A stretch of 64,000 bases of DNA from Humitalea rosea (GTDB lineage: Bacteria; Pseudomonadota; Alphaproteobacteria; Acetobacterales; Acetobacteraceae). The notes under the pieces are model-generated. The model was given only the letters and a program-made list of their open reading frames with translations, was not told the DNA's origin and made no database searches. A program made the translations under genes and the position numbers. This document shows, one piece after another, positions 42,973 to 51,706 of this stretch (its first letter is position 1; every line of letters begins with the position of its first letter). The stretch spans positions 1 through 64,000 of the forward strand of contig NZ_QKYU01000015.1 of the NCBI RefSeq assembly GCF_003253705.1, given 5' to 3'.

Positions 42973-43088
42973 ATTTGCCCATCAGGCGACGCCTGATAAG
43001 CATTTGCCCGCCAGGCGACGCCTGACAAGCATTTACCCGTCAGGCGGCGCCTGACAAGCATTTGCCCGTCAGGCGACGCCTGACAGGC
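42973..43088 (-). repeat. Four tandem 29-bp hairpin repeats in the rpsB leader
   Basis: Units lie at 42973-43001, 43002-43030, 43031-43059 and 43060-43088 with no spacers. Each holds an inverted repeat like GTCAGGCGACGCCTGAC. The outer pair is A-T in unit 1 and G-C in the others. A change in unit 2 becomes a G-U pair in the minus-strand RNA, and unit 3 differs at the loop base. Pairing is therefore kept despite base changes. A separate stem CCCGGC/GCCGGG lies closer to the gene (about 42912-42927). The remaining bases of the 319-bp gap (42861-43179) show only a probable promoter. Confidence 0.88.
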
Positions 43089-43126
43089 GGGATTTGCTCC
43101 CGGGGGATACCCGACCAGCGGCGCGG

Positions 43127-43155
43127 TGTATGGCGGAATGCGCGCGCCGGGGCAA
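43127..43155 (-). promoter_or_regulatory. Probable promoter of rpsB-tsf
   Basis: On the minus strand TTGCCC (43150-43155) and CATACA (43127-43132) are 17 bp apart, giving a start near 43120 and a leader of about 260 nt that includes all four hairpin repeats. The boxes resemble those proposed for rplM. Confidence 0.4.
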
Positions 43156-43179
43156 CCCCGCCCCGGTGGCGCGGGCGGA

Positions 43180-44274
43180 TCAGGCCGCTTCGGACTCCGC
43201 CTCCGGCAGGCTGGCGGCGGGGTGCAGCAGCCCGTGGATGAAGCGCAGCTTCTCGATCACCGGCTGGCTGAGGAGGAAGGGGTAGAGGTCCGACAGGCCC
43301 ATGCTGCGGTTCAGGCTGTTCATGGCGAAGGTCAGCGGCAGCCAGGCATGGATGATGCGGTCGAAATCCGCCTCCTCATGCGGGTCGAAGTCGATCCTTG
43401 TCGCCATATCGGTGGAATCGCCGACATTCGGCCGCAGCCGCATGCCATAGGCGAAGGCGGTTTCCAGCGTATCCACCATATGCAGGTAATGCGCCGTGGT
43501 TTCCGCGAAATCCTCCCAAGGGTGGGAGGTGGCATAGGCGCTGACGTAATGCTCCTGCCAGTTGTCCGGCGGACCGCTTTCATAATGCGTCTTCAGGGCG
43601 GCGGCGTAATCGACGCTGGGGTCCCCGAAGACCTGGCGGCAGGCGTAGAGTACCTCCCCCTGCCCCGCGTCCCGCACCAGCCGGTCCCAGAAGAAATGCG
43701 CGATCTCATGCCGCATATGGCCGAGCATGGTCCGGTAGGGCTCGCCCATGGAGACGCGGCGGCGCTCGCGCTCGGCGTCATCGCCCTCGGCGAGGTTGAA
43801 GGTGATCAGCCCCTTGTCATGACCCGTCAGCACCCGCGGCGCCTTGGGGTCCTTCGGGTCGGCCAGCACGTCGAAGACGAGCCCGGCCTCGGGGTCCTCC
43901 TCCCGCGTCGGCAAGGGCAGGTTCAGGCGCAGCAAGGTGACGAACAGCCGGTGCTGGCTGAACTCGATGGTGCGCCACATCTTCATGACCTTGGGGTCGT
44001 CCAGATTGGGCGCCCTGCGATTGTGCCGGCAGCAACGGCAGAACCGGCCATCCTCCTCGATCGGGACCAGCCAGTTGCAGGTGCCGAGCGTCGCATTGCT
44101 GCATGCGCGGTAGAGCGCGCCATCGGCCAGCGCCCGCAGCCCCTCCTCCTCCGGCTCCACCGCCGAGAGAATGCCGGCGGCGGGCAGGAAGCCGAGGCCA
44201 TGGCCGCAGCGTTCGCAGCGCGTATTCTCGAAATACAGCGTGTTGCCGCAGGATTGGCATTCGAACAGACGCAT
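43180..44274 (-). CDS. Putative zinc-binding metallopeptidase with zinc-ribbon N-terminus
   Basis: The 364-residue protein starts MRLFECQSCGNTLYFENTRCERCG, a zinc ribbon with Cys6/9/20/23. A second cysteine group lies at Cys66/79/81/82. The peptidase motif HEIAH (189-193) is followed by YACRQVFGDPSVDYAAALKTHYESGPPDNWQEHYVSAYATSHPWEDFAETTAHYLHMVDT, where a downstream Asp/Glu and His may complete the zinc site. Members are common conserved proteins (DUF2248-like) of unknown substrate. The start at 44274 begins the ribbon. Confidence 0.83.
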   Translation of the reverse strand: MRLFECQSCGNTLYFENTRCERCGHGLGFLPAAGILSAVEPEEEGLRALADGALYRACSNATLGTCNWLVPIEEDGRFCRCCRHNRRAPNLDDPKVMKMWRTIEFSQHRLFVTLLRLNLPLPTREEDPEAGLVFDVLADPKDPKAPRVLTGHDKGLITFNLAEGDDAERERRRVSMGEPYRTMLGHMRHEIAHFFWDRLVRDAGQGEVLYACRQVFGDPSVDYAAALKTHYESGPPDNWQEHYVSAYATSHPWEDFAETTAHYLHMVDTLETAFAYGMRLRPNVGDSTDMATRIDFDPHEEADFDRIIHAWLPLTFAMNSLNRSMGLSDLYPFLLSQPVIEKLRFIHGLLHPAASLPEAESEAA

Positions 44275-44326
44275 AACCGGCCCCTTTTGGTCGCACACGG
44301 AACGCGGGCACGGCCGATTGGTTGCC

Positions 44327-47300
44327 TCAGGCGACCGTAACGGCACCCACCCCTGGCAGCATCTTGATCGCCTGGGCCAGGCGCGGCCCGGTGTTGAAGG
44401 CCCCGGCCAGAGCGACCTCCACCTCCTGCCCCAGGCCCAGGCGCGGCAACAGGATCACACGCCCCTTGCCCCGCCCCTCCCGCGCCAGCAGGTCGCGGAT
44501 GGCGGCCATGGAATCGGCCGAATCCACGGCGATCCGCAGCTCCTGCCCGACCCCGGCCGCGGCCCGTTCCAGGGTCTCGCACTCCGAGGCGGTGAGGCGG
44601 AGGGTCTCGCCCTCCAGCTTCGCATCGGCGGTGATCATGATCGCCGAGCCCTCGCCCAGCATCTCCCGGCAGCGATGCAGCACTTCGGAGAACAGCGTCA
44701 CCTCAAACCCGCCGGCGCCGTCGGAGAGGCGCACCCAGGCCATGCGGCTGCCGGATTTGGTGTTGCGCTCCTTCACATTCACCACCGTGCCGGCGACCTT
44801 CACCCGGCTGGCCCCGGCGCGCACCCGGTCGGTCAGATGCGCCGAGCCGGTGACGCCGAGCCGCTTCAGCGCCGAGGCATAGGCATCCAGCGGATGCGCG
44901 GAGAGGTGAAAGCCGATCGCCTCGGCCTCCTGGGTCAGCCGTTCCAACTCCGGCCAATCAGGCATGTCGGGCAGGCGCAGCGGATCGGGGGCGCCGCCGC
45001 CGAACAGCCCGATCTGGGAGGAGACGCGCTCCTCGGCGGTCGCCTGGGCGCGGCGCAGCACGGTTTCCGCGCCGGTAACCAGGCGGGCGCGGTTGGGTTC
45101 CAGGCTGTCGAAGGCGCCGGCGCGGGCGAGGTTTTCCAGTTGCAGCTTGTTCAGCAGCCGCGGGTCCACCCGCTCGGCGAAACCGGCCAGCGAGTCGAAG
45201 GGACCACCGGCGTCGCGGGCCTTGACCATGTCCTTCATCGCCTGCTCGCCGACCCGCTTCACGGCGGCCAGGGCAAAACGGATGGCGGGGATCCCATTGT
45301 GGTCCTCGACCGTGAAATCGGCGCGGGAGCGGTTCACATCCGGCGAGAGGATCTTGATGCCGAGGCGGGAGGCCTCCTGCATATGCACCGCCAGCTTGTC
45401 GGTATTGCCGAGGTCGAGCGTCATCGAGGCAGCAAGGAAGGCGACCGGGTAATTGGCCTTCAGATAGGCGGTCTGCCAGGAGATCAGCGCATAGGCGGCG
45501 GCATGCGACTTGTTGAAGCCGTATTCCGCGAATTTCTCCATCAGGTCGAAGATCTCGGTGGCCTTGTCGGCCGGGATGCCGCGTTCGACCGCCCCCGCCG
45601 AGAAGATCGCGCGCTGGTCGGCCATCTCCTTGGCGTTCTTCTTGCCCATGGCGCGGCGCAGCAGATCGGCGGTGCCGAGCGAATAGCCCGCAAGCTCCTG
45701 CGCGATCCGCATGACCTGCTCCTGGTAGACCAGGATGCCATAGGTCTCCTCGACCGCGTCGCGCATCTTGGGGTGCGGGGCGTCCCATTTCTCGCCGTGC
45801 TTGCGGGCGCAATAGGCGGGGATGTTCGCCATGGGTCCCGGCCGGTAGAGCGAGACGGCGGCGATCAGATCCTCGAAGCGGTCGGGCTTCATGGCGCGCA
45901 ACACGTCGCGCATGCCCTGGCTTTCAAACTGGAACACCCCGGCGGCATCGCCCCGGCAGAGCATCGCCCAGGTTTTCTCGTCGGTCTCCGGCAGAGTGGC
46001 GAGGTCGATCGTGACCCCCTGCTCGGCCAGGATCTCGACGCAGCGCTGCAACACGGTGAGGGTCTTCAGGCCCAAGAAGTCGAATTTCACCAGCGACGCC
46101 TGCTCGACGTATTTCATCGAGTATTGCGTCACCAGCATGTCGCTGCGCGGGTCGCGGAACAGCGGCACGATGTCGATCAAGGGCGTGCGGCCAATGACGA
46201 TGCCGGCGGCATGGGTCGAGGCGTTGCGGTACAGCCCCTCCAGGTTCAGCGCAGTGGTCAGCAGCCGCTCCACCCCCTCATCCGTCGCCTGCATTTCGCG
46301 CAGGCGGGGTTCGCCCTCGATCGCCTGGGCCAGAGTGACGGGCTTGGCCGGGTTGTTGGGGATCAGCGAGGCGATGCGCTCGGTCTGGCCATAGGACATG
46401 CCCATGACACGGCCGACATCCTTCACCGCCGCGCGGGCCTGCAAGCGGCCGAAGGTGATGATCTGCGCCACCCGGTCGGCACCATATTCGCGGCGGACGT
46501 ATTGGATGACCTCGTCGCGCCGGTCCTGGCAGAAGTCGATGTCGAAGTCAGGCATCGAGACGCGTTCGGGGTTCAGGAAGCGCTCGAACAGCAGCCCCCA
46601 GCGCAGCGGGTCCAGATCGGTGATGGTCAGCGCCCAGGCGGCGACCGACCCGGCACCCGAGCCACGCCCCGGCCCCACCGGAATGTTCTGCTGCTTCGCC
46701 CATTGGATGAAGTCGGCGACGATGAGGAAGTAGCCGGAGAACCCCATGCGCTCGATGACGCCGAGCTCATAGGTCAGGCGCTCGTGGTAGCGCGCCTGGG
46801 TCGCCGCATCGGCATCGCGCAGGCGGATATCCAGCCCCTCGCGCGCCATCTGCGCGACGGTTTCGGACTCGGTCATGCCCGGCCGCACCTTGGGGCAGAG
46901 CGGCAGTTCCGGCTTCTTGCCCTCGGCCATCACGGCGCAGCCGCGGGCGATGGCCAAGGTGTTGTCGCAGGCCTCGGCCAGGTCGTGGAAGGCGGCGCGC
47001 ATCATCGCGGCCGGCTTGAACCAGTGTTCCGGGGTGACGCGGCGGCGGTCGCGGGCGCCGATGGTGGTGCCCTCGGCGATGCACAACAGCGCGTCATGGG
47101 CGGAATACATGTCCGCCGTGGCGAATTGCACGTCATTGGCCGCGACGATGGGCAGCCCCCGGGCATCGGCCAGGGCCAGCAGCCCCGGCTCCACCGCGGC
47201 ATCCAGCGCGGTGCCATGGCGGTGCAGCTCGACGGCGCAGCGATCGGTGAAGGCGCCGGCGAGGTCGCCCAGCAGGGCTTCGGCGGCATCACGCCGGCCT

Positions 47301-47749
47301 TCGGCCAGCAGCCGCCCCAGCGGCCCCGTGGTCCCCCCGGTCAGCACCCAGAGCCCGGCCGCATTGTCGCAGATATCCCGCAGCCCCAGCGCCGGCTTGC
47401 CGGAGGGATCATCGCCCATATAGCCGAGCGAGGAGAGCCGCTGGAGGTTGGTGAACCCCTCCGCATTGGCGGCCAGCACGATCAGCGGATCGGGCGGCAC
47501 CGGCTGGCCGGGGCGCTGGTCGGCGGGGGGCCGCGCCAGCCAGAGCTGGCAGCCCATGATCGGCTGCACGCCCTTGCCACTGGCCGCTTGGGCGAATTCC
47601 AGCGCGCCGAACAGATTGCCCGAATCGGTCAGCGCCACCGCCGGCATCCCCGCCGCACGGGCCAGGGCCGGCAGCTTGTCGGCCTTGATGGCGCCCTCGC
47701 TCAGCGAATAGGCGGAATGGGCATGCAGATGGACGAAGGAGTCGGACAT
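44327..47749 (-). CDS. dnaE: DNA polymerase III alpha subunit
   Basis: The 1140-residue replicative polymerase has an N-terminal PHP domain (FVHLHAHSAYSLSEGAIKADKLPALA), the catalytic palm with GPGRGSGAGSVAAWALTITDLDP and MPDFDIDFCQDRRDEVIQYV, the fingers, a helix-hairpin-helix region, and an OB-fold near SRVKVAGTVVNVKERNTKSGSRMAWVRLSD. It lies 20 bp after lolD on the same strand. Length is normal for the DnaE1 type. Confidence 0.98.
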   Translation of the reverse strand: MSDSFVHLHAHSAYSLSEGAIKADKLPALARAAGMPAVALTDSGNLFGALEFAQAASGKGVQPIMGCQLWLARPPADQRPGQPVPPDPLIVLAANAEGFTNLQRLSSLGYMGDDPSGKPALGLRDICDNAAGLWVLTGGTTGPLGRLLAEGRRDAAEALLGDLAGAFTDRCAVELHRHGTALDAAVEPGLLALADARGLPIVAANDVQFATADMYSAHDALLCIAEGTTIGARDRRRVTPEHWFKPAAMMRAAFHDLAEACDNTLAIARGCAVMAEGKKPELPLCPKVRPGMTESETVAQMAREGLDIRLRDADAATQARYHERLTYELGVIERMGFSGYFLIVADFIQWAKQQNIPVGPGRGSGAGSVAAWALTITDLDPLRWGLLFERFLNPERVSMPDFDIDFCQDRRDEVIQYVRREYGADRVAQIITFGRLQARAAVKDVGRVMGMSYGQTERIASLIPNNPAKPVTLAQAIEGEPRLREMQATDEGVERLLTTALNLEGLYRNASTHAAGIVIGRTPLIDIVPLFRDPRSDMLVTQYSMKYVEQASLVKFDFLGLKTLTVLQRCVEILAEQGVTIDLATLPETDEKTWAMLCRGDAAGVFQFESQGMRDVLRAMKPDRFEDLIAAVSLYRPGPMANIPAYCARKHGEKWDAPHPKMRDAVEETYGILVYQEQVMRIAQELAGYSLGTADLLRRAMGKKNAKEMADQRAIFSAGAVERGIPADKATEIFDLMEKFAEYGFNKSHAAAYALISWQTAYLKANYPVAFLAASMTLDLGNTDKLAVHMQEASRLGIKILSPDVNRSRADFTVEDHNGIPAIRFALAAVKRVGEQAMKDMVKARDAGGPFDSLAGFAERVDPRLLNKLQLENLARAGAFDSLEPNRARLVTGAETVLRRAQATAEERVSSQIGLFGGGAPDPLRLPDMPDWPELERLTQEAEAIGFHLSAHPLDAYASALKRLGVTGSAHLTDRVRAGASRVKVAGTVVNVKERNTKSGSRMAWVRLSDGAGGFEVTLFSEVLHRCREMLGEGSAIMITADAKLEGETLRLTASECETLERAAAGVGQELRIAVDSADSMAAIRDLLAREGRGKGRVILLPRLGLGQEVEVALAGAFNTGPRLAQAIKMLPGVGAVTVA

Positions 47750-47769
47750 GGCCCTATGGTAGCAGGCCG

Positions 47770-48450
47770 TCAGGCCGGGATCACATGCCCGTCGCGCAGG
47801 GTCACCGTGCGATCCATCCGTGCCGCCAGTGCCGGGTTGTGCGTCGCGATCAGCGCCGCCAGCCCCTGCCCCCGCACCATCTCCAGCAATTCGGTGAAGA
47901 CGCGGTCCGAGGTCGCGACATCAAGGTTGCCGGTCGGCTCATCGGCCAGCAGCAGCGCCGGGCGATTGGCCAGCGCCCGGGCGATGGCCACCCGCTGCTG
48001 CTCGCCGCCCGAAAGCCGGCCGGGGCGGTGGTCGGCCCGCGCCTCCAGCCCGAAGGCGGCCAGCAACTCCCGCCCCCGCGCCTCGGCGGGTTTGCGCGCG
48101 ACGCCGGCGGCCATCTGCGGCAGCGCGATGTTTTCCAGCGCGGTGAACTCGGGCAGCAGATGATGCGCCTGGTAAACGAAGCCGATGGTGGAGCGGCGGA
48201 TCGCCGTGCGGCCGCCATCATCCAGCGTGCCCGCGGCGCGGCCCTGCACAAAAACCTCGCCGGCATCCGGGCGTTCCAGCAGCCCGGCCAGATGCAGCAG
48301 CGTGGATTTGCCGGTGCCGGAGGGCGCGACCAGCGCCACGATCTCGCCGGCGAAGATCGAGAGATCGGCGCCGCGCAGCACGTCGAGCGTGCCGGCCTCG
48401 GTGCGGAAGCGGCGCTCGACGGCGGCGAGGCGCAGGACAGGTTCACTCAT
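47770..48450 (-). CDS. lolD: Lipoprotein-releasing ABC transporter ATPase LolD
   Basis: The 226-residue ATPase has Walker [10 protein letters not shown], the MacB/LolD-type [16 protein letters not shown], signature [15 protein letters not shown] and Walker [13 protein letters not shown]. It powers the release of outer-membrane lipoproteins from the inner membrane. It overlaps the end of the permease gene by 8 nt. Confidence 0.96.
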   Translation of the reverse strand: MSEPVLRLAAVERRFRTEAGTLDVLRGADLSIFAGEIVALVAPSGTGKSTLLHLAGLLERPDAGEVFVQGRAAGTLDDGGRTAIRRSTIGFVYQAHHLLPEFTALENIALPQMAAGVARKPAEARGRELLAAFGLEARADHRPGRLSGGEQQRVAIARALANRPALLLADEPTGNLDVATSDRVFTELLEMVRGQGLAALIATHNPALAARMDRTVTLRDGHVIPA

Positions 48451-49699
48451 TTCGCAGCGCCACCACAGGGTCCGTGCGCGCCGCGCGCCAGGAGGGATAG
48501 ACCGTGGCCAGCAGCGACAGGAACAGGCCCATGCCGATGACCTGCATCACCTCATGCATGTCCACGACCGCCGGCAGCCGGGTCAGGAAGTAGATCTCCG
48601 GGCTGAACAGCTCGGTGCCCGACAGCGCCTGCAAGGCCTGCCGGATATCCTCGATATAGCGGCAGAAGACCAGCCCGATGGCCGCCCCCGCCGCCGTCCC
48701 GACCACGCCGACCGAGGCGCCGCAGAGCAGGAATATCCGCAGGATCGCCCCCCGCGTGGCACCGACCGTGCGCAGGATGGCGATATCCCGCCCCTTGTCC
48801 TTCACCAGCATGATCAGCGAGGAGACGATGTTGAAGGCCGCGACGATGATGATCAGCGTCAGGATCAGGAACATCACGTTCCGCTCGACCTGCACCGCGT
48901 TGAAGAAGGCGCTGTTGGACTGCTGCCAGTCCAGCACCCGGATCGGCGGGCCTTGGGCGAAGGCGGCGCCGATCTCCCGCGTGACCGCGTTGACGCGGTC
49001 GGGGTTGGTGACAAAGACCTCGATCTGCGTCACCGCCCCTGGGGCCTGGAAGTAGATCTGCGCGGCCTCCAGCGGCAGGAAGACGAAGCCGCTGTCGTAT
49101 TCCTGCATCCCCGCCTCGAACAACGCGGCGATGCGATAGGCGCGGACCCGCGGGACCGTCCCGATCACCGTGGCGCGGCCCTGCGGGCTGACCAAGGTGA
49201 TGCGGTCCCCCACCGTCAGCCGCATCTTCTGCGCGAGGCGGGTGCCGATGACGATGGCATCCTCGCCCTGGAAGGCGGCCAGCGAGCCCAGGCGGATATT
49301 GCCGGCGATGACCTCCTTGGCGCGCAGATCCTCCGGCCGGATGCCGCGCGCGATGCCGCCCGCCGCCCCGCCGTAGTCGGAGGTGAAGAGCACCTGGCCC
49401 TCCACCACCGGCGTCGCCGAGACCACCCCCGGCAAGCCCTTCACCCGGGCCACGATCGCATCGAAATCGGGCAGCGGGCCGCCATGCTGGGCGTAGATGC
49501 CCAAGTGTCCATTGAGGCCCAGGATGCGGCCCAGAAGCTCGGCGCGGAACCCGTTCATCACGCTCATCACGATGATCAGCGTCGCCACCCCGAGGGCGAT
49601 GCCGACCAGCGAGAAGATCGCGATGACCGAGACGAAGCGCTCGCCCTTGCGCGCGCGCAGATAGCGGAAGGCGACCGCCCGTTCGAAGGCCCCGAACAT
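48443..49699 (-). CDS. Lipoprotein-releasing ABC transporter permease LolC/LolE
   Basis: The 418-residue membrane protein has one N-terminal helix ([37 protein letters not shown]), a large periplasmic MacB-like domain and three C-terminal helices ([39 protein letters not shown] and beyond). A single LolC/E-type gene, as in many alphaproteobacteria, suggests a homodimer (LolF-like). The start at 49699 overlaps the proS stop (TGATG). Confidence 0.95.
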   Translation of the reverse strand: MFGAFERAVAFRYLRARKGERFVSVIAIFSLVGIALGVATLIIVMSVMNGFRAELLGRILGLNGHLGIYAQHGGPLPDFDAIVARVKGLPGVVSATPVVEGQVLFTSDYGGAAGGIARGIRPEDLRAKEVIAGNIRLGSLAAFQGEDAIVIGTRLAQKMRLTVGDRITLVSPQGRATVIGTVPRVRAYRIAALFEAGMQEYDSGFVFLPLEAAQIYFQAPGAVTQIEVFVTNPDRVNAVTREIGAAFAQGPPIRVLDWQQSNSAFFNAVQVERNVMFLILTLIIIVAAFNIVSSLIMLVKDKGRDIAILRTVGATRGAILRIFLLCGASVGVVGTAAGAAIGLVFCRYIEDIRQALQALSGTELFSPEIYFLTRLPAVVDMHEVMQVIGMGLFLSLLATVYPSWRAARTDPVVALRNE

Positions 49700-51003
49700 C
49701 AGCCGAGGATTTTTGCGAGGGCATCCTCGGGGGAAAGCTCGAGCTTTTCCCCCGTGGCGCGGCGCTTCAACTCGACGCGGCCGGCCGCGGCCCCACGCGG
49801 GCCGACCACGACCTGCCAGGGATGGCCCAGCAGATCGGCATCGGCGAATTTGGCGCCGGCCCGCTCGCCGCGGTCGTCGTAGAGCGCGTCGGGGATCGCC
49901 GCATACATGCGCTCGCAGAGCGCATCGCAGGCGGCATCGCCCTGCTTGAGGTTGATCACCACCGCCGGCCAGGGGGCGACGGCATCCGGCCATTTGATGC
50001 CGGCCTCGTCATGGTTCGCCTCGATCAGCGCGCCGACGAGGCGGGAGACGCCGATGCCATAGGAGCCCATTTCCGGGATCACCTGGGCGCCATCGGGGCC
50101 GGCGACGGACAGGCCCATCGCCTTGGAATATTTGGTGCCGAAATAGAAGATGTGGCCGACCTCGATGCCGCGCGCGCTGACCTGGTGCTCGGCCGGGATG
50201 GCGTTCCAGGCGGCTTCGTCATGCTTCTCGTCGGTGGCGGCATAACGGCTGGTCCAGAAATCCATCAGCGGCTTCAGGTCGCCGTCGTAGTTCGGGGCCT
50301 CGGCCAAGGCGTCGAAGGCGAGCAGGTCGCGGTGCAGATAGACCTGGGACTCGCCGGTCTCGGCCAGGATGATGAATTCGTGCGACAAATTGCCGCCGAT
50401 CGGGCCGGTATCGGCCTGCATCGGGATCGCCTTCAGCCCCATGCGGGCGAAGGTGCGCAGGTAGGCGACGAACATCTGGCGATAGGAATGCGCCGCCGCT
50501 TCCGGCGTCAGGTCGAAGGAATAGGCGTCCTTCATGAGAAATTCGCGGCCGCGCATCACCCCGAAGCGGGGGCGCACCTCGTCCCGGAACTTCCACTGGA
50601 TATGGTAGAGGTTGCGCGGCAGGTCCCGGTAGGACCGCGCATAGGATTTGAACAGGTCGGTGACCATCTCCTCATTGGTCGGGCCGAAGAGCATGTCGCG
50701 CTCGCCACGGTCGGTGATGCGCAGCATCTCCTTGCCGTAGTCATCGTAGCGCCCACTCTCGCGCCAGAGATCGGCCGATTGGATGGTCGGCATCAGGATT
50801 TCCTGCGCCCCGGCGCGGTCCTGCTCCTCCCGCACGATCTGGCCGACCTTGCGCAGCACCCGCAAGCCCGCCGGCAGCCAGGCATAGATGCCGGCGCTGG
50901 TCTGGCGCACCAAACCGGCGCGAAGCATCAGACGATGCGAAACAATTTGCGCCTCGGCGGGCGTTTCCTTCAAGGTAGGCAGGAAGGCGCGGGAAAGGCG
51001 CAA
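49699..51003 (-). CDS. proS: Prolyl-tRNA synthetase, short alphaproteobacterial form
   Basis: The 434-residue class II synthetase has motif 1/2 regions [40 protein letters not shown] and [29 protein letters not shown], and motif 3 [13 protein letters not shown]. It is about 130 residues shorter than E. coli ProS and lacks the large editing insertion, as known for this class. The start is TTG 51003 with AGGAG about 10 nt upstream. The 439-bp gap upstream (51004-51442) holds the signals listed separately. Confidence 0.94.
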   Translation of the reverse strand: MRLSRAFLPTLKETPAEAQIVSHRLMLRAGLVRQTSAGIYAWLPAGLRVLRKVGQIVREEQDRAGAQEILMPTIQSADLWRESGRYDDYGKEMLRITDRGERDMLFGPTNEEMVTDLFKSYARSYRDLPRNLYHIQWKFRDEVRPRFGVMRGREFLMKDAYSFDLTPEAAAHSYRQMFVAYLRTFARMGLKAIPMQADTGPIGGNLSHEFIILAETGESQVYLHRDLLAFDALAEAPNYDGDLKPLMDFWTSRYAATDEKHDEAAWNAIPAEHQVSARGIEVGHIFYFGTKYSKAMGLSVAGPDGAQVIPEMGSYGIGVSRLVGALIEANHDEAGIKWPDAVAPWPAVVINLKQGDAACDALCERMYAAIPDALYDDRGERAGAKFADADLLGHPWQVVVGPRGAAAGRVELKRRATGEKLELSPEDALAKILG

Positions 51004-51200
51004 GGGGCTGGGCTCCTGTTGGGACTCGCCCCTTCTTAAAGCACCCCCGCAAGGACGGGAACGCTGCCTGCGCTCAGAGCGGGCGTCACGCTGCACCGCA
51101 GCAAGAAAATTTCTAGAACACCCGTCCAAAAACAACTTTTCGCCGGTTTTCTGCCTTTGACGGGCCGAAATCGCTTGGCGTCCGGGAAGACACAGGCTAG

Positions 51201-51237
51201 AAAAAAAACGGGCCGCAGTCCTTGCGGACGCGGCCCG
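51201..51237 (-). terminator. Rho-independent terminator upstream of proS
   Basis: On the minus strand CGGGCCGC pairs with GCGGCCCG (51209-51216 with 51230-51237), with inner GTCC/GGAC pairing, followed by eight T residues (51201-51208). It ends a transcript that begins upstream of proS. From here to the proS start no gene was found. An AT-rich patch near 51105-51145 is the likeliest place for the proS promoter. Confidence 0.85.
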
Positions 51238-51365
51238 AGTTTAGGGAGGAAACGCCAGTCACACGGCAGGAAGAGGACCAGCCCTCTTCCTGAAGATGAG
51301 AATGGCGGAAGGGGTCGGGCTCAACAACGCGAAACGCGGGCGCCCGGCTCCAAAAATCAAGCACT
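51209..51365 (-). ncRNA. Candidate small RNA with CCUCCC motif
   Basis: The segment upstream of the terminator has no credible coding frame and folds strongly. A 9-bp stem CAGGAAGAG/CTCTTCCTG (51267-51275 with 51284-51292) is separated from the terminator by an apparently unpaired stretch that reads UUUCCUCCCUAAAC on the minus strand, which could pair with Shine-Dalgarno sequences. The 5' end is uncertain. A weak TTGCCG...TGTGAT promoter would place it near 51365. It could instead be the 3' end of the rnj-DUF1467 mRNA. Confidence 0.35.
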
Positions 51366-51386
51366 CAGCATCACACTGCGCGCAGG

Positions 51387-51424
51387 ATAGGCGGCAAGAG
51401 AGGATAGCCTCTCCTGCCGCCTAT
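51387..51424. terminator. 16-bp hairpin just after the DUF1467 gene
   Basis: ATAGGCGGCA (51387-51396) pairs with TGCCGCCTAT (51415-51424) and GAGAGG (51398-51403) with CCTCTC (51408-51413), with one A-C mismatch. It starts about 19 nt after the DUF1467 stop. A short T-run follows only on the plus strand, so on the minus strand it may act as an mRNA 3' stabiliser. Confidence 0.55.
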
Positions 51425-51442
51425 TTTGTGTGCAGAAGGTCG

Positions 51443-51706
51443 TTAGCGGTCCTGAACCGCGAGCCAGTCGCTGCGGAATGACAGCCACTCGCTCTGAATC
51501 AGCCACCAGACTCCGATGAAGATCACCGCCGCGATCACCGTGGTCGCCAGTACCTTGGCGCCCATGCGCGGCCGCTGCGGCGCGCCGCGCCAGCCGCCGG
51601 CCGCGGGATCGCCCGCGTCGTCCGGGCGGACCCCGATCGGGAGGACGGCGAAGAGCACCAGCCACCAGATCAGGAAATAGACGACGAAGGCGGTAAGCCA
51701 GCTCAT
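51443..51706 (-). CDS. DUF1467 family membrane protein
   Basis: The 87-residue protein has two membrane helices (LTAFVVYFLIWWLVLFAVLPIGV and KVLATTVIAAVIFIGVWWLI) separated by a hydrophilic loop. The family is restricted largely to alphaproteobacteria and is usually found between rnj and proS. Its function is unknown. It overlaps the rnj stop by ATGA. Confidence 0.88.
   Translation of the reverse strand: MSWLTAFVVYFLIWWLVLFAVLPIGVRPDDAGDPAAGGWRGAPQRPRMGAKVLATTVIAAVIFIGVWWLIQSEWLSFRSDWLAVQDR

Noticed and set aside
42879-43061. Open frame running through the rpsB leader repeats
   Set aside because: The 29-bp period shifts frame at each unit, the composition is Arg-rich noise, and there is no ribosome binding site or homologous feature.
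42973-43088. CRISPR-like array
   Set aside because: The four repeats are contiguous with no spacers, and there are no cas genes nearby.
44171-48163. A 1330-codon frame on the plus strand opposite dnaE and lolD
   Set aside because: Very long antisense frames are expected at this GC content. The protein is His/Gln/Arg/Gly-rich with no domains, and the opposite strand encodes clear genes.
51157-51481. Small plus-strand frames in the gap before proS
   Set aside because: They run through strong hairpins and a minus-strand terminator, have no ribosome site and have basic low-complexity sequence.
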